Notes: a model not told the origin generated them from the letters alone. DNA of 64,000 nt from Bog-473 sp963817735 (GCA_963817735.1 CAWFPP010000010.1:248001-312000); one strand, 5' to 3'. Positions 1 to 8,787 are shown, counted from the stretch's first letter. Program-made: numbers and translations.

Positions 1-85
1 GCTCTTGGAGTGGCAGGCCGAAGTTCTGGGCTGACCGCCTATTTCTGCGCGCTTCGTCTGGGCGGACGGGACCGTTCTCCTGTCG

Positions 86-304
86 ATGGATGCTCACGAT
101 TTCGCGGCGTCGCTGTCGGACGGGGAGATCCCGGCGGTCCTCGACGACCTCTTTCGTCGGAGGGCTGATGTCCAATACGCCATCGATCTTGTGTTGGATG
201 AGGCGGACCGGCGGCGGGCCTACCGCAAGAACGGAGGCCGTCGCAACGGGGCCCTGCGCGGACGAGCGGTGGGGCAGGGCCGAGGCACACCACTGATGTC
301 CTGA
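86..304 (+). CDS. Small hypothetical protein (72 aa)
   Basis: I do not recognise this gene. The frame runs from ATG to TGA and has the GC-rich third positions expected of coding DNA in this part of the window. The N-terminal half is acidic and probably helical, with Asp/Glu/Arg-rich stretches; the C-terminal third is Arg/Gly-rich and looks disordered. No clear ribosome binding site precedes it, and an overlapping minus-strand frame is also open. It could be a small actinobacterial protein or a chance frame close to the contig start. Confidence 0.3.
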   Translation: MDAHDFAASLSDGEIPAVLDDLFRRRADVQYAIDLVLDEADRRRAYRKNGGRRNGALRGRAVGQGRGTPLMS

Positions 305-475
305 CGCCGGGCGAGGGACGCAGAACGGCACATTGAGGATGGTCGGGCAACCCTCCGGAACGCAGCTCTGGCTCTGGGTGCTGGTGGTACTCGAATCAAC
401 TGATACATGAGTCGGGGTGGGAGGCATCGCGGGCAGACAGGGCATCGGTGGCCAGTTCTGCATTTGCAGTCTGGA

Positions 476-1135
476 ATGGTAAGAATCTCTTGCGTGCAGC
501 GGGCGGTGGTTCTGGCAGTCACCCTCTTAGTCCTCGTCGCCGTGCTCACCGGATGCAGCAGCTCATCCAATCCCGAGTCTGCCGCCAAGGCCACAACCAC
601 CGAAGCGAAGGCAGCGACGTCAACAACCTCGACGGCTCTGGCGCTGCCACCGACAGGCACCTCAACCTCGACTCCGATCCCCCCGCATTCGCCGCAGTGC
701 ACGGCAACGGACCTGCGACCTTCCTGGCCCGGGATCGGTGATGGCGCATCCGGGGTCCTCTATTTCACCGTCAACCTCTTGAACTCGTCTCAGGTGACTT
801 GTGCCACAGGCGGCTACGTCGGGGTCTCGGCGTACGAACCCTCGGGCGTTCTCATCGCGGCATCCGATTCGCGTGAGCCACTCGGCTCGGCCAACCCGCC
901 GCCCACGCTCGCGGTCGACCCAGGCCAATCCGTGCACTTCATCGTGGGACTGCCCGACGTGAACCAAGCTGAGGGCGGAGCTGAATGCTCGACCACCGTC
1001 GGCGCGCTCCACCTGATACCGCCGAACGAGAGGACAGAGCTGCAAATCGCTACGCCCGTCCACTCGACCTACCCATCGCTCTGTGAGGGCACCATCTACG
1101 TGGGACCGCTCCAAAGCGGTGCTCTGAACCTTTGA
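476..1135 (+). CDS. DUF4232-type secreted lipoprotein
   Basis: Predicted lipoprotein of 219 aa anchored outside the cytoplasmic membrane. From the ATG at 476 the protein has a short basic start, a hydrophobic segment (about residues 8-25) and a lipobox LTGC with the lipidated Cys at residue 27. A Ser/Thr/Ala/Pro-rich linker of roughly 45 residues follows, then a cysteine-containing beta-rich domain that resembles DUF4232, common in actinobacterial exported proteins of unknown role. An in-frame ATG at 407 would add 23 residues ahead of the signal peptide, so 476 is the better start. The gene stands alone on the plus strand. Function is unknown; a surface or sensing role is only inference. Confidence 0.75.
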   Translation: MVRISCVQRAVVLAVTLLVLVAVLTGCSSSSNPESAAKATTTEAKAATSTTSTALALPPTGTSTSTPIPPHSPQCTATDLRPSWPGIGDGASGVLYFTVNLLNSSQVTCATGGYVGVSAYEPSGVLIAASDSREPLGSANPPPTLAVDPGQSVHFIVGLPDVNQAEGGAECSTTVGALHLIPPNERTELQIATPVHSTYPSLCEGTIYVGPLQSGALNL

Positions 1136-1160
1136 CGGGGATGCCCTGAACGAACGTCGG

Positions 1161-1718
1161 CTAGGAGTGCGGGTCCCATCGCCCACCTCCGAGACCGGCT
1201 GAAAAGATGCTGTTGGCTAGTTGCACCACGTCAACGTGCCCTGAGGTGTCGACTTCTATGAGTGGGGCGTCGAGGTCCAGCGGTAGCTGTTCGGTGGATG
1301 TCCAGCGCTCCATCACTTTGTCTGTTTGATGCTGAGGGAGGTGGCCAGGGTGACGATCCGGCGAGGCCGAACGGTTTCGGTAACGGTCGATCGCCATGTC
1401 CAACGGGCAGCGGCAATAGACCTGGAGCAGCGGACGTCCAATCTCCGTGAGTTCGGACTCGGCCACACCGCGCCAGAAGTGAGACTCCAGGACCGCCGAC
1501 CTCGCGTCCCCGGCCAAGGAGTACATGATCCTGTGGGATGCCCGGCCCAGGTTCTCCGACCATTCGAGGTCACCGGTTCCTAGGGCATCAAAGAGCGCCT
1601 CTTTGATGGCATCCTTTGAGATCAGAGGAAGGTTGAGGAGTGGAGCTAGAGTTCGGGCAAGAGTGGTTTTGCCGCTTCCAGGCACTCCTGAAACCACGAC
1701 GATGCCGTCGAAGACCAT
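1161..1718 (-). CDS. P-loop kinase-like ATPase
   Basis: Protein of 185 aa with a Walker A loop GVPGSGKTT at residues 11-19 right after the first beta strand. It is followed by a SKDAIKEAL segment that fits a substrate-binding region and by LESHF near residue 78, which resembles the strand with acidic residues seen in small-molecule kinases. The size and layout match the AAA_33/zeta-toxin-like group of nucleotide kinases (family knowledge). The substrate cannot be told from the sequence. It converges with the lipoprotein gene and has no obvious antitoxin neighbour, so a zeta-toxin role is not supported. Confidence 0.7.
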   Translation of the reverse strand: MVFDGIVVVSGVPGSGKTTLARTLAPLLNLPLISKDAIKEALFDALGTGDLEWSENLGRASHRIMYSLAGDARSAVLESHFWRGVAESELTEIGRPLLQVYCRCPLDMAIDRYRNRSASPDRHPGHLPQHQTDKVMERWTSTEQLPLDLDAPLIEVDTSGHVDVVQLANSIFSAGLGGGRWDPHS

Positions 1719-1790
1719 GGTTCAAGTCTCGCGCCCGCAACATATGCGCACAGTGTCCCCGAACGACCGGGGAGGCAGTCTCGTGCAGGA

Positions 1791-2828
1791 TCAGAGACCG
1801 CCGCCCTGCCCGGCGCACGTGCCGCCGTCGTTGTCCGAGTTGGTCTCGTTTGGACACTCTGTATTGCTATAGATAACGCCCGTCATGATCGCTCCGGTCA
1901 TGATCGCTCCGGCCAGGTTGGCGTCGGTCAGGTTGGCGTCGGTCAGATTTGCTTGCTCAAGGTCGCCTGCGTCGAATGAGACGCCCGTGAGATTCGAACC
2001 TGACAGATCGGCATCGGCGAGGAAGGTCCCGGAGAAATCAGCACTGGTCAGATCGAGGTTTGCGAGCGAAGCCCAGCTATCGTTGCAACCGAACCCATCG
2101 TAGGCGAGGCAGGCGGCACTCCCTTCGGACTGGGCAAAGACGATCTTATAGGTCTTCACTTGACCAGTGAGGCCAGTGATCGTGGCCGTGACAACGAAGT
2201 TCTGAGGCTTTGGGTCAGTGGTAGGGGGGACTGAGGCAGTAGTAGTCACCGCCGCACTGCTCGCGTAGCCACTCGAACAGTCGATCGGTGTGGTGGTGCC
2301 GAGTACGAGCACGCTGGACGTCGTACTGAACTGGCAGGTGGCGCCAAATTGCACCGACATCGAGATCGTGTCTGCTATCCCGAAATCTCCGAACGAGAGG
2401 GTCGGGCTGATGTGATAGAGGGCTGTCGGCTTGCCCGGGGGATCGACGGTCACCGTTCCGTGCTTGGACACCGTGTTGGACACGCCCGTGGCCGCCAACG
2501 TGAACACGTAATGAATCTCCTTGGTCGTCAGGTTCTCGGGCAGCGTCACCGTCACATCGGAAATCGGGCCAGTCCCGCAGGGAGCGGTCAGAGGGAGCCC
2601 GGAGCCACTGACGGGCGGAGTGACGGAGATGGTGCACGACGTGGCATTGGCTACCGAACCGGTCAAGGTGACGGGGCCGCCAAAGTAAGCGAGGGTCGCT
2701 GGTGGGACGCCGAACGCAGTGATCTTAGCCTTCGGCGTTGCCGCGGACGCAGGACTGGGAACACTGAGCAAGGCGCAAGGGAAGAGGATCATCGCGGCCA
2801 AACAGGTCATTTTCACATAGGACCGCAC
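1791..2828 (-). CDS. Secreted protein with C-terminal pentapeptide repeats
   Basis: Exported protein of 345 aa. A classical signal peptide covers residues 1-29 and ends in a Ala-Ser-Ala cleavage site. The middle part (about 35-240) is rich in Thr, Val, Ser and Pro and looks like two Ig-like beta domains with paired cysteines. Residues about 253-315 form pentapeptide repeats of the A(D/N)L type, which fold into a right-handed quadrilateral helix in known structures. A short Cys/Asn/Gly-rich tail follows. The repeat end is encoded by near-perfect 15-bp tandem DNA repeats. Pentapeptide domains are usually cytoplasmic, so a secreted one joined to Ig-like domains is unusual; the function is unknown. 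Confidence 0.7.
   Translation of the reverse strand: MRSYVKMTCLAAMILFPCALLSVPSPASAATPKAKITAFGVPPATLAYFGGPVTLTGSVANATSCTISVTPPVSGSGLPLTAPCGTGPISDVTVTLPENLTTKEIHYVFTLAATGVSNTVSKHGTVTVDPPGKPTALYHISPTLSFGDFGIADTISMSVQFGATCQFSTTSSVLVLGTTTPIDCSSGYASSAAVTTTASVPPTTDPKPQNFVVTATITGLTGQVKTYKIVFAQSEGSAACLAYDGFGCNDSWASLANLDLTSADFSGTFLADADLSGSNLTGVSFDAGDLEQANLTDANLTDANLAGAIMTGAIMTGVIYSNTECPNETNSDNDGGTCAGQGGGL
1882..1946 (+). repeat. Two pairs of 15-bp tandem repeats in the pentapeptide gene
   Basis: Two consecutive copies of GTCATGATCGCTCCG (1882-1911) are followed after five bases by two copies of GTTGGCGTCGGTCAG (1917-1946). Each 15-mer encodes one pentapeptide coil, and the copies are identical at DNA level, which indicates recent expansion by slippage or recombination. 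Confidence 0.85.
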
Positions 2829-3184
2829 AAGAACCCCTCCCCTGGAACCATCCGTTGTGCCGGTTCATAGCACCCAGTCCGTTCCGAATCAACCGCCCCC
2901 GCGGTTCAGACCTGCAGCGAAGCCGCAAGTGCGTCGCCGCTACTACGACTTGAGAGCCGACAGCGAGAACTAAGGACCTGGGGATCGTTGCTTTGGATGG
3001 TCGCCGACTGCCCCATAAGTTCACGAATAGCCGAGTTCCAGGGTCGCCCGTACGCCAATGATGTTGTGAAGCTCCCGTGAGGGTCCACCGCTGCAAGGTT
3101 GGCCGTCGGTAATTTTGGGAGCACCGGAGTCGCCGGTCTGACTTCAGATCACGTGGACGAGTCATGGCGTCCGCACCCCGTCGA
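2829..3184. other. Gene-poor stretch before the IS110 transposase
   Basis: No convincing gene is seen here. A 72-aa minus frame at 2906-3124 lacks recognisable motifs. The left boundary of the IS110 element should fall in this stretch or just after it, but IS110 elements lack long terminal inverted repeats and no end could be fixed. Confidence 0.4.
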
Positions 3185-3334
3185 CTGGAGCTCCGGGCAC
3201 ATCAGATAGGGCGCGGCGTGCCCCGTTCCAGAGGGGTGATTGGCCGGTCTGTTCAGACCAGATCGACCTACACCGTCACTCCATCTCGGGACGGCCGCGC
3301 CACCCCTCAACCGCTTAAGGAAGGAAGGGATGGC
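3185..3334 (+). ncRNA. Possible IS110 bridge (seek) RNA region
   Basis: The non-coding leader upstream of the IS110 transposase contains short hairpins: GGTCT/AGACC around a GTTC loop at 3246-3259 and CCCC/GGGG at 3221-3236. IS110-group elements are known to express a structured guide RNA from the non-coding end upstream of the transposase. Position and pairing potential fit, but I could not identify target- or donor-binding loops, so this is inference only. Confidence 0.2.
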
Positions 3335-4375
3335 ATGACCATCGTAGAAGCCACGCGTACCGTCACCGGCGGCATCGACACCCACGGAGAAGTCCACGTG
3401 GCCGCCGTGCTCGACGAGGTCGGTGTCCTGCTCGGGACCCGGTCGTTTGCAGCGGAGCCCGACGGCTATTCGGCCCTGTTGGCCTGGCTGAGTGACTTCG
3501 GCGCGATCTCCAAGGTCGGCATCGAGGGCACGGGTTCTTACGGCGCCGGCGTCGCCCGTCACCTCGCTCGAGCAGGGATCGCGGTCGTCGAAGTGGATCG
3601 TCAGAACCGCCAGGCCCGACGGCACAGCGGCAAGTCCGATCCCCTCGACGCCGTTGAGGCGGCCCGGGCCGTCCTGTCGGGCCGAGCGCAGGGAAAGGCC
3701 AAGAGCAGAGACGGCTCGGTCGAGGCGATCCGGGTCCTCGTCGTGGCCAAGCGCTCCGCTCGAGCTGCCCGGGTCAAGGCGCTCACCCAGATGCGCCAGC
3801 TGACCTTCAGTGCCCTTGACCAGCTCCAGAGCCGACTCAAGGGCCTTCCCATCACCCAGCTCGTCGCGGCCGCCCAAGGATTGCGACCGACGCGTTCGCC
3901 CGACGTCGTGACTGCGGCCACCAAGGCATCGCTGTCCATGTTGGCCCACCGAGTGGCCGATCTCGAGGACGAGATCTCCGACCTCGACGCCATGATCACC
4001 CCGCTCCTCGAAGAGACTGCACCAGAGCTCCTCGCCGTCTACGGCGTCGGCATCGATGCTGCTGCCGCGCTGTTGGTCGCGGCCGGCGACAACCCCGAGC
4101 GACTGCGATCCGAAGCCGCCTGGGCCCACCTGTGCGGTGTCTCGCCGCTCGAGGCCTCATCGGGCAAGGTGACGCGGCACCGGCTCAATCGTGGCGGCGA
4201 TCGCCAGGCCAACCGGGCGCTGTGGCACATCGTGATCACGCGGCTCGCCTCTGATCCCCGAACGCAGGCCTACATGGAGCGCCGCGTCAAAGACGGTCGC
4301 TCCAAGCGCGAAGCCATCCGCATGCTGAAGCGCTATGTCGCCCGCGAGGTCTACCGCTACCTGCCTCGCGGCTAG
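3335..4375 (+). CDS. IS110 family transposase
   Basis: DEDD-type recombinase of 346 aa that moves an IS110 element. The N-terminal RuvC-like domain shows the expected acidic residues: Asp15 in GGIDTHGE, Glu64 in GIEGTGSYG, Asp102 and Asp105 in KSDPLDAVEA. The C-terminal Transposase_20 domain has the helix-hairpin-helix-like GVYGVGIDAAAALL stretch and the CGVSPLEASSGK region that carries the catalytic serine in this family. The ATG at 3335 follows an AAGGAAGG ribosome binding site; an open frame further upstream to 3164 has no such signal. The length is typical and the gene looks intact, so the element may be active. Confidence 0.93.
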   Translation: MTIVEATRTVTGGIDTHGEVHVAAVLDEVGVLLGTRSFAAEPDGYSALLAWLSDFGAISKVGIEGTGSYGAGVARHLARAGIAVVEVDRQNRQARRHSGKSDPLDAVEAARAVLSGRAQGKAKSRDGSVEAIRVLVVAKRSARAARVKALTQMRQLTFSALDQLQSRLKGLPITQLVAAAQGLRPTRSPDVVTAATKASLSMLAHRVADLEDEISDLDAMITPLLEETAPELLAVYGVGIDAAAALLVAAGDNPERLRSEAAWAHLCGVSPLEASSGKVTRHRLNRGGDRQANRALWHIVITRLASDPRTQAYMERRVKDGRSKREAIRMLKRYVAREVYRYLPRG

Positions 4376-4381
4376 ATCCCT

Positions 4382-4457
4382 GGATCATGGACTTGGCTCA
4401 CCTATACGCCTGTCGTCGGTGTGACTGACCTGTAACCGATTTGCCGGTCCATGATCC
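4382..4457. repeat. 11-bp inverted repeat downstream of the IS110 gene
   Basis: GGATCATGGAC at 4382-4392 and GTCCATGATCC at 4447-4457 are exact reverse complements, 54 bases apart, directly after the transposase stop codon. A second feature is the direct repeat GGCTCACC at 4395-4402 and 4459-4466. Subterminal inverted repeats occur in part of the IS110 family; this pair may mark sequences used at the right end, but the exact end is not resolved. The segment near 4560-4580 (TTGACAAAATCCATAGGAG) also resembles an IS110 right end. Confidence 0.5.
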
Positions 4458-4614
4458 GGGCTCACCGAACTCGAAGACGCGTGACCTGATAAGAGCTTGC
4501 CCATTCCCACGAGTGGCCCGTCATTGGTCTGTCCGCTGTCCTCACTCCCGAAGGGGTTGACAAAATCCATAGGAGCATCGGATCTGCTGCACTCTTTGTT
4601 CAGCGATCTCTGGC

Positions 4615-5079
4615 TTACGAGAGTCCGAGTCGATCGGCCACGCTCGGACCGACGATCGTCACGTCGTATTCGGCGTTTAGCCGTTCCATGCCCTCGTGGT
4701 CGCCCTTCGCGGCGAGCTGATCGATCTGACTGATGTAGCGATCGAAGCCGACACCCGGTGTCAATAGGTTGACCGCCCGGCAGGCACTCTGGTCAGCGTG
4801 TGCGTTCGTGAGGCTGTGCGGGACGCCGGGCGGGGCGGTCGCGAAGTCGCCCCGCCCGAGCTCGACAATGTCGTCCCCTAGCTGGACCGTAAGCAAACCA
4901 TCCAAAACGAAAAAAGAGTCTTCGAACGTCGTATGGAAGTGCAACGGCGGGCCGGCCCCGTACGCGAGATGCTCAATTACCAGGAAGTCAAAGCGTCCTT
5001 CGTTGTCGCGCCCATTCGCTTTCCAAGTCCAGCCTGGCGCGTCCCGCAATACATACCCTTCCACGGTCTTGCCTTTCAC
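4615..5079 (-). CDS. Cupin-domain protein
   Basis: Single-domain cupin of 154 aa. Cupin motif 1 is present with His47, His49 and Glu53 in PPLHFHTTFEDSFFVLDG, and the motif 2 histidine is His88 in PPGVPHSL. These three histidines and one glutamate bind a divalent metal in this family. Members range from dioxygenases and isomerases to binding proteins, so the reaction cannot be assigned. The gene lies alone between the IS110 element and a divergent VOC gene. Its length is normal and no residues of the metal site are missing. Confidence 0.8.
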   Translation of the reverse strand: MKGKTVEGYVLRDAPGWTWKANGRDNEGRFDFLVIEHLAYGAGPPLHFHTTFEDSFFVLDGLLTVQLGDDIVELGRGDFATAPPGVPHSLTNAHADQSACRAVNLLTPGVGFDRYISQIDQLAAKGDHEGMERLNAEYDVTIVGPSVADRLGLS

Positions 5080-5239
5080 AGTTGTGAGCGTCCTGGCAGT
5101 ACATAGTAGGGGAAACGATCTGACGACTCACTGCCCCGGTTCGCCGAGCCTGGGACTAGGCAAGACAGGTCGAACAGTTCGGCACGGTCCGTGAAGGGGG
5201 TGTCGACGAACGGCGACCCGCACGTGCAAACCTGTAGTC

Positions 5240-5656
5240 GTGGTGGACGACCGTGTCCCGAAAAGCAACCCGCTTGCTGGTGTGGAGGTCACTCAAATCC
5301 TCGTCGTGACTGACACTCTGCAATCGAAAACCTTCTGGACCGAGGTTCTTGGCGCTGAGGTCTACCGCGAATACGAATCGAGCGTCGTGCTCCGATTCGG
5401 TGGGTCTTGGGTTCTACTCGTAACCGGGGGAGGGCCGACACCCGACAAGCCACTGGTCACCTTCGCCCCACCGGCGGAACCAGGCCGAGTGAGCCACGCC
5501 ATGACGCTCAGGGTGGGTGACTGCAACGTTGCCTACGAAGCCCTGAAGGAACGAGGCGCTGAGTTTCTAACTCCGCCCTATGACTGGGGTGGAGAGGTTC
5601 GGTGCTTTCTTCGAGACCCCGACGGCCACCTGATCGAATTGAGCGAGGTGGATTAG
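5240..5656 (+). CDS. VOC (glyoxalase/bleomycin-resistance) family protein
   Basis: Protein of 138 aa with the paired beta-alpha-beta-beta-beta modules of the vicinal-oxygen-chelate fold. The first module contains ILVVTDTLQSKTFWTEVLGAEV, split here by the usual helix, and the second ends in RDPDGHLIELSEV, where the terminal Glu is a typical metal ligand. A His in the SHAMTLRVGD strand is a second probable ligand. VOC proteins include glyoxalases, extradiol dioxygenases and drug-binding proteins; nothing here separates these. The start is a GTG at 5240, directly followed by a second GTG codon. Confidence 0.8.
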   Translation: MVDDRVPKSNPLAGVEVTQILVVTDTLQSKTFWTEVLGAEVYREYESSVVLRFGGSWVLLVTGGGPTPDKPLVTFAPPAEPGRVSHAMTLRVGDCNVAYEALKERGAEFLTPPYDWGGEVRCFLRDPDGHLIELSEVD

Positions 5657-5782
5657 ACGGCGTGCCGGCTCCGGAGCACTCGCGTTCTGGATGGAATGTC
5701 GCTCCGATCCCGGAAGCGCAGGCGGTGAGGCGAGCCCAGAACGAGCCGAGCGTGATGGCAGCTGTCCTGGCACAATGCTCTG

Positions 5783-6523
5783 GTGCCTCAGAACGTGTTT
5801 GTCGGTCCGATTGCTGAGTTCTACGACGCGACGTCGACCGAGATGTACAACCCGGCGGTACTCGACCCCGCGGTCGACTTCCTGGCTGACCTCAATGAAA
5901 AGGTCGGTGGGGGTCGTGTCCTTGAGTTAGGGATCGGCACCGGGAGGGTTGGGCTGCCGCTAAGCCGACGCGGAGTCGACTTGCACGGCGTCGAGATCTC
6001 GGCCGACATGGTCGCCCAGCTCAGAGCCAAGCCGGGAGCCGATCGTGTCGGGGTGACCGTGGGCGACTTCGCTACGGCCAAAGTGGAGGGCACCTTTACG
6101 TTGGCCTTCCTGGTCTTCAACACCATCTCGAACTTGTTGACCCAGGATGAGCAGGTCGAATGTTTCAAGAACGTGGCCGAGCACCTCGAACCGGGTGGAT
6201 GTTTCGTGATTGAACTCTGGATCCCCGAACTGCAAAGACTCGTCCCCGGCGAGCACATCCGCGCTTTCTCGGCGACCTCCGAGCACCTGGGCTTCGACGA
6301 GTATGAGGTGGCCGCACAGAGGGTCACTTCCCACCATTACTGGCTGAACGGTGATCGGGTCTCCTCGTTCTCCTCGCAGCACCGTTACTTGTGGCCGTCC
6401 GAGCTCGACCTGATGGCCCGCCTAGCCGGCATGACGTTGCGAGAGCGCTGGGGTGACTGGGATCGCCGAGCCTTTACGAGCGAGAGTGGCAAGCACATTT
6501 CCGTTTGGGAGCGGACGGCCTAG
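5783..6523 (+). CDS. Class I SAM-dependent methyltransferase
   Basis: Protein of 246 aa with a Rossmann methyltransferase domain. Motif I, VLELGIGTGRVGLPL, lies at residues 46-60 and binds S-adenosylmethionine; an acidic residue at the end of strand 2 (HGVEIS) would bind the ribose. The post-I region with VGDFAT and the motif near FNTISNLL complete the fold. The N-terminus (FYDATSTEMYNP) resembles small-molecule methyltransferases that begin with a Y-D segment. The start is GTG at 5783. The substrate is unknown. It lies downstream of the VOC gene on the same strand with a gap of about 125 bases. Confidence 0.82.
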   Translation: MPQNVFVGPIAEFYDATSTEMYNPAVLDPAVDFLADLNEKVGGGRVLELGIGTGRVGLPLSRRGVDLHGVEISADMVAQLRAKPGADRVGVTVGDFATAKVEGTFTLAFLVFNTISNLLTQDEQVECFKNVAEHLEPGGCFVIELWIPELQRLVPGEHIRAFSATSEHLGFDEYEVAAQRVTSHHYWLNGDRVSSFSSQHRYLWPSELDLMARLAGMTLRERWGDWDRRAFTSESGKHISVWERTA

Positions 6524-6709
6524 AGACCCAAGGGTTCCGCATCAGGCCGGTCGAGCCGTACGAGCAATCGAGAAGAACGTAAGTGACCGCCCCAGTGCCG
6601 GGAGGGTGGGACACGTCGGCACTGCGGCGGTACCCAGCTACTCCGAACATTGTGCGAGGCTCAGACTTGTTTCAGAAGGGGCGCCGTGCTGGGTGGGGCA
6701 GATCAGGGT

Positions 6710-7621
6710 CTAGAAGTACCAGCCCGAAGCGATCCATGGGACCGGGACGGCCATGCCGTCAATGAACAACGACCCGCGTATCTGCGCCGTGAGACGCGCC
6801 TGATGGAGTACGTCGAACGCCCACTGCTGGGCAGCTGTGAGCCCGTGGACCAAGATTTGTCCCTCGGAGCCGGCGAGGAACCGCCACAGGAGGACGGCGG
6901 CTGTCTGCTCGTCAGTTGCTCCCAGCATGACCAGTCGGTCCGGACGCCAAAGCACCCACCCTCGCCCGGGGTCGCTGTCCACCACGTCAATGCGGCAACG
7001 CCCGTCACTCAAGGCGAACGCCACGTCCTCGGCACGCGAACGGCCCAGTTGCGCCTCCACCTCGGCCACCAATTCAAGGTCCCCCTCATCGCCATCGCGA
7101 CCGGGCAAGGAGGGCGGGATGGCCCGGCGGTCGGGTTGGCCTCCCATCTCGGCCGTCGGGTGCATGGCCAGTCCCGCCAAGAAGTAGCGGCGCATGGCCC
7201 GGGGATCGGGCGAGGACTGGATCATGCGTTGGGTGGCGCCGGCGGCGTAGCCCATGGCCGCCTGGAGGAGCTGCCCGCCCACGCCTCGGCTCTGGAACTC
7301 TGGGTGGACGAACAACATGGACAGCCCCCAGAATCTCTCCCGCCGGACGGACTCGGCAACGCCCACCACCCGCCCTTCTGAGACCGCCACCCAGGCTCCG
7401 GGCCCGTCGCGCTGCACGAAACGGGCATGGCCCACGCGGCTGGCCTCCAACTGGGCGTCGGTCGGTGTGTTGGGCGGCGGGAGCAGACCCGCTTCTGCCA
7501 GCGCAGCATCTGCGGCCTCGACCACGGCCATCGTGGCTTCGACGTCTTCGAGGGCCATGGATCGCAGCACCCACGTGGCGGCGTCTCCGGTCGCGCCACG
7601 CGGGGAGGTCAGGCTATCCAT
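6710..7621 (-). CDS. GNAT family N-acetyltransferase
   Basis: Protein of 303 aa from the ATG at 7621; an earlier in-frame ATG at 7645 gives eight more residues. The acetyl-CoA binding segment is visible as SRGVGGQLLQAAMGYA after a FVHPEFQ strand, which matches GNAT motif A. A second, weaker GNAT-like half appears in the C-terminal part (WVLWRPDRLVMLGATDE...), so this is likely a tandem two-domain acetyltransferase. The acceptor substrate is unknown. It is on the minus strand at the border where base composition becomes clearly more GC-rich. Confidence 0.75.
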   Translation of the reverse strand: MDSLTSPRGATGDAATWVLRSMALEDVEATMAVVEAADAALAEAGLLPPPNTPTDAQLEASRVGHARFVQRDGPGAWVAVSEGRVVGVAESVRRERFWGLSMLFVHPEFQSRGVGGQLLQAAMGYAAGATQRMIQSSPDPRAMRRYFLAGLAMHPTAEMGGQPDRRAIPPSLPGRDGDEGDLELVAEVEAQLGRSRAEDVAFALSDGRCRIDVVDSDPGRGWVLWRPDRLVMLGATDEQTAAVLLWRFLAGSEGQILVHGLTAAQQWAFDVLHQARLTAQIRGSLFIDGMAVPVPWIASGWYF

Positions 7622-7849
7622 AGCCCATGCTGGCACGCGGTCCACCTGGCCCGCCTCGCGCCTCGGTCGTGCGAAGGGGCCTTAGGGCCGTTTCTGCGCG
7701 TTCGTGGTCGAAAGGATGAGGGTGGTGCCGCAGAACGCCGGATCGGTGCGGCGTTCCAAGTTTGTGGCGCAGCCAGCAGGTGCCTAAGACGTGAGCTCAG
7801 CAGTGGGTCGAGTCGCCGCGAAATCCTCCTTGGATTGCACCGCTGGAGG

Positions 7850-8326
7850 TCAGAGGCCCTGTCGGACCGTTCGCTCGAGAATGCCCAGTGTGGCGCGGAG
7901 GGCCGCATCGGGCACGATCGGGAATCGATCCTTGAAGTCGCCGTCCACCTTGGACCAGTCGTAGTAGGAGGTGACGTTCGTCACCCCGTCCTCACCTGGC
8001 TCCAGGCGATACCCGTAGAAATGTGGGATCCCTAGCTCCGGGCCGAGGTCCCACGCGATCTCCTTGTCGCGCTCGAAGACGATGATGTTCACCGTCACGT
8101 CGTACTTGCCGAGAGGGAAGTCGTTGAGGGACTCGCGGTCCATGTGGATGACGAATCTGTCGCCGACCTTTTCCGCAGGTTCGCCGGTGAAATCCTGCAG
8201 CATCCCGGAGGCGTCGATGGCCACATGGCCCGCAGGGCTGCGGACGATGTCGAAGATGGCGGAGGGTGGCGCGGGGATCGGCCGGGTCACCTCGATGCGG
8301 TCCGGCAGGAAGACAGTCTCGGGCAC
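7850..8326 (-). CDS. SRPBCC (START-like) ligand-binding protein
   Basis: Protein of 158 aa with the START/polyketide-cyclase-like pattern: an opening beta strand with RPIPAPPSAIFDIVRSPAGHVAIDASG divided over a helix, then alternating strands and a long C-terminal helix with LRATLGILERTV. The N-terminal phrase with PAPPS.IFD.V is typical of SRPBCC proteins that bind hydrophobic ligands or act as cyclases or aromatase subunits. It is a single-gene unit on the minus strand next to a small conserved gene and the TetR/thiolase unit, so a link to lipid or acyl-CoA metabolism is plausible but not shown. Confidence 0.78.
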   Translation of the reverse strand: MPETVFLPDRIEVTRPIPAPPSAIFDIVRSPAGHVAIDASGMLQDFTGEPAEKVGDRFVIHMDRESLNDFPLGKYDVTVNIIVFERDKEIAWDLGPELGIPHFYGYRLEPGEDGVTNVTSYYDWSKVDGDFKDRFPIVPDAALRATLGILERTVRQGL

Positions 8327-8454
8327 CTCGGACTCCTCATGGATCGTGCGTGTGTACCGGCAACCCTGAAGGTGGCCGGTCCGGCGAGTATCGCGCGCCG
8401 ACGTTCCCGCCGCGACGTGACCTTTGTCGTCCAGAGCGCGGTCGGTTCGCCGGC

Positions 8455-8787
8455 TTACGACAATGGTTCGACCACCGTCCAGCCGCGACGACGAAGCTCG
8501 ACGGCGAGTCGCTCGTCAGGTATTTGGCTCAGCAAATCCTTCTGGACCGACCTCCGCCATATCGGGACCTCAACAGGCTTCCCTGCATCCGGCTCCTGGT
8601 CACGCAACTGTTCCAACAGCGCATCAGCCTCGTCTCGAGTGAACTTGCCACCAGCCTGGCGTTGTGTGAAACCCATCGGGCCGCGCGCGTCTCGAAAATC
8701 AGTGTGGCCGGCTTCCTGAAGGAGGGCCAACAGCTCCTGCACCTGCCTCGCCGACGCCGGCGGTCCCTGCTGCTGCCCGAATGCCAT
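8455..8787 (-). CDS. Conserved hypothetical actinobacterial protein
   Basis: Small protein of 110 aa starting at the ATG at 8787 (an in-frame ATG at 8817 would add ten residues). It begins MAFGQQQGPPASARQVQEL and is largely helical and charged, with a central TDFRDARGPMGFTQRQAGGKFTRDEA region split by turns. The style, including the Gly/Gln-rich start and the TRDEADALL helix, is that of a widespread actinobacterial small protein of unknown role. No catalytic motif is visible. It precedes the TetR gene on the same strand but is separated by about 90 bases from it. Confidence 0.6.
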   Translation of the reverse strand: MAFGQQQGPPASARQVQELLALLQEAGHTDFRDARGPMGFTQRQAGGKFTRDEADALLEQLRDQEPDAGKPVEVPIWRRSVQKDLLSQIPDERLAVELRRRGWTVVEPLS

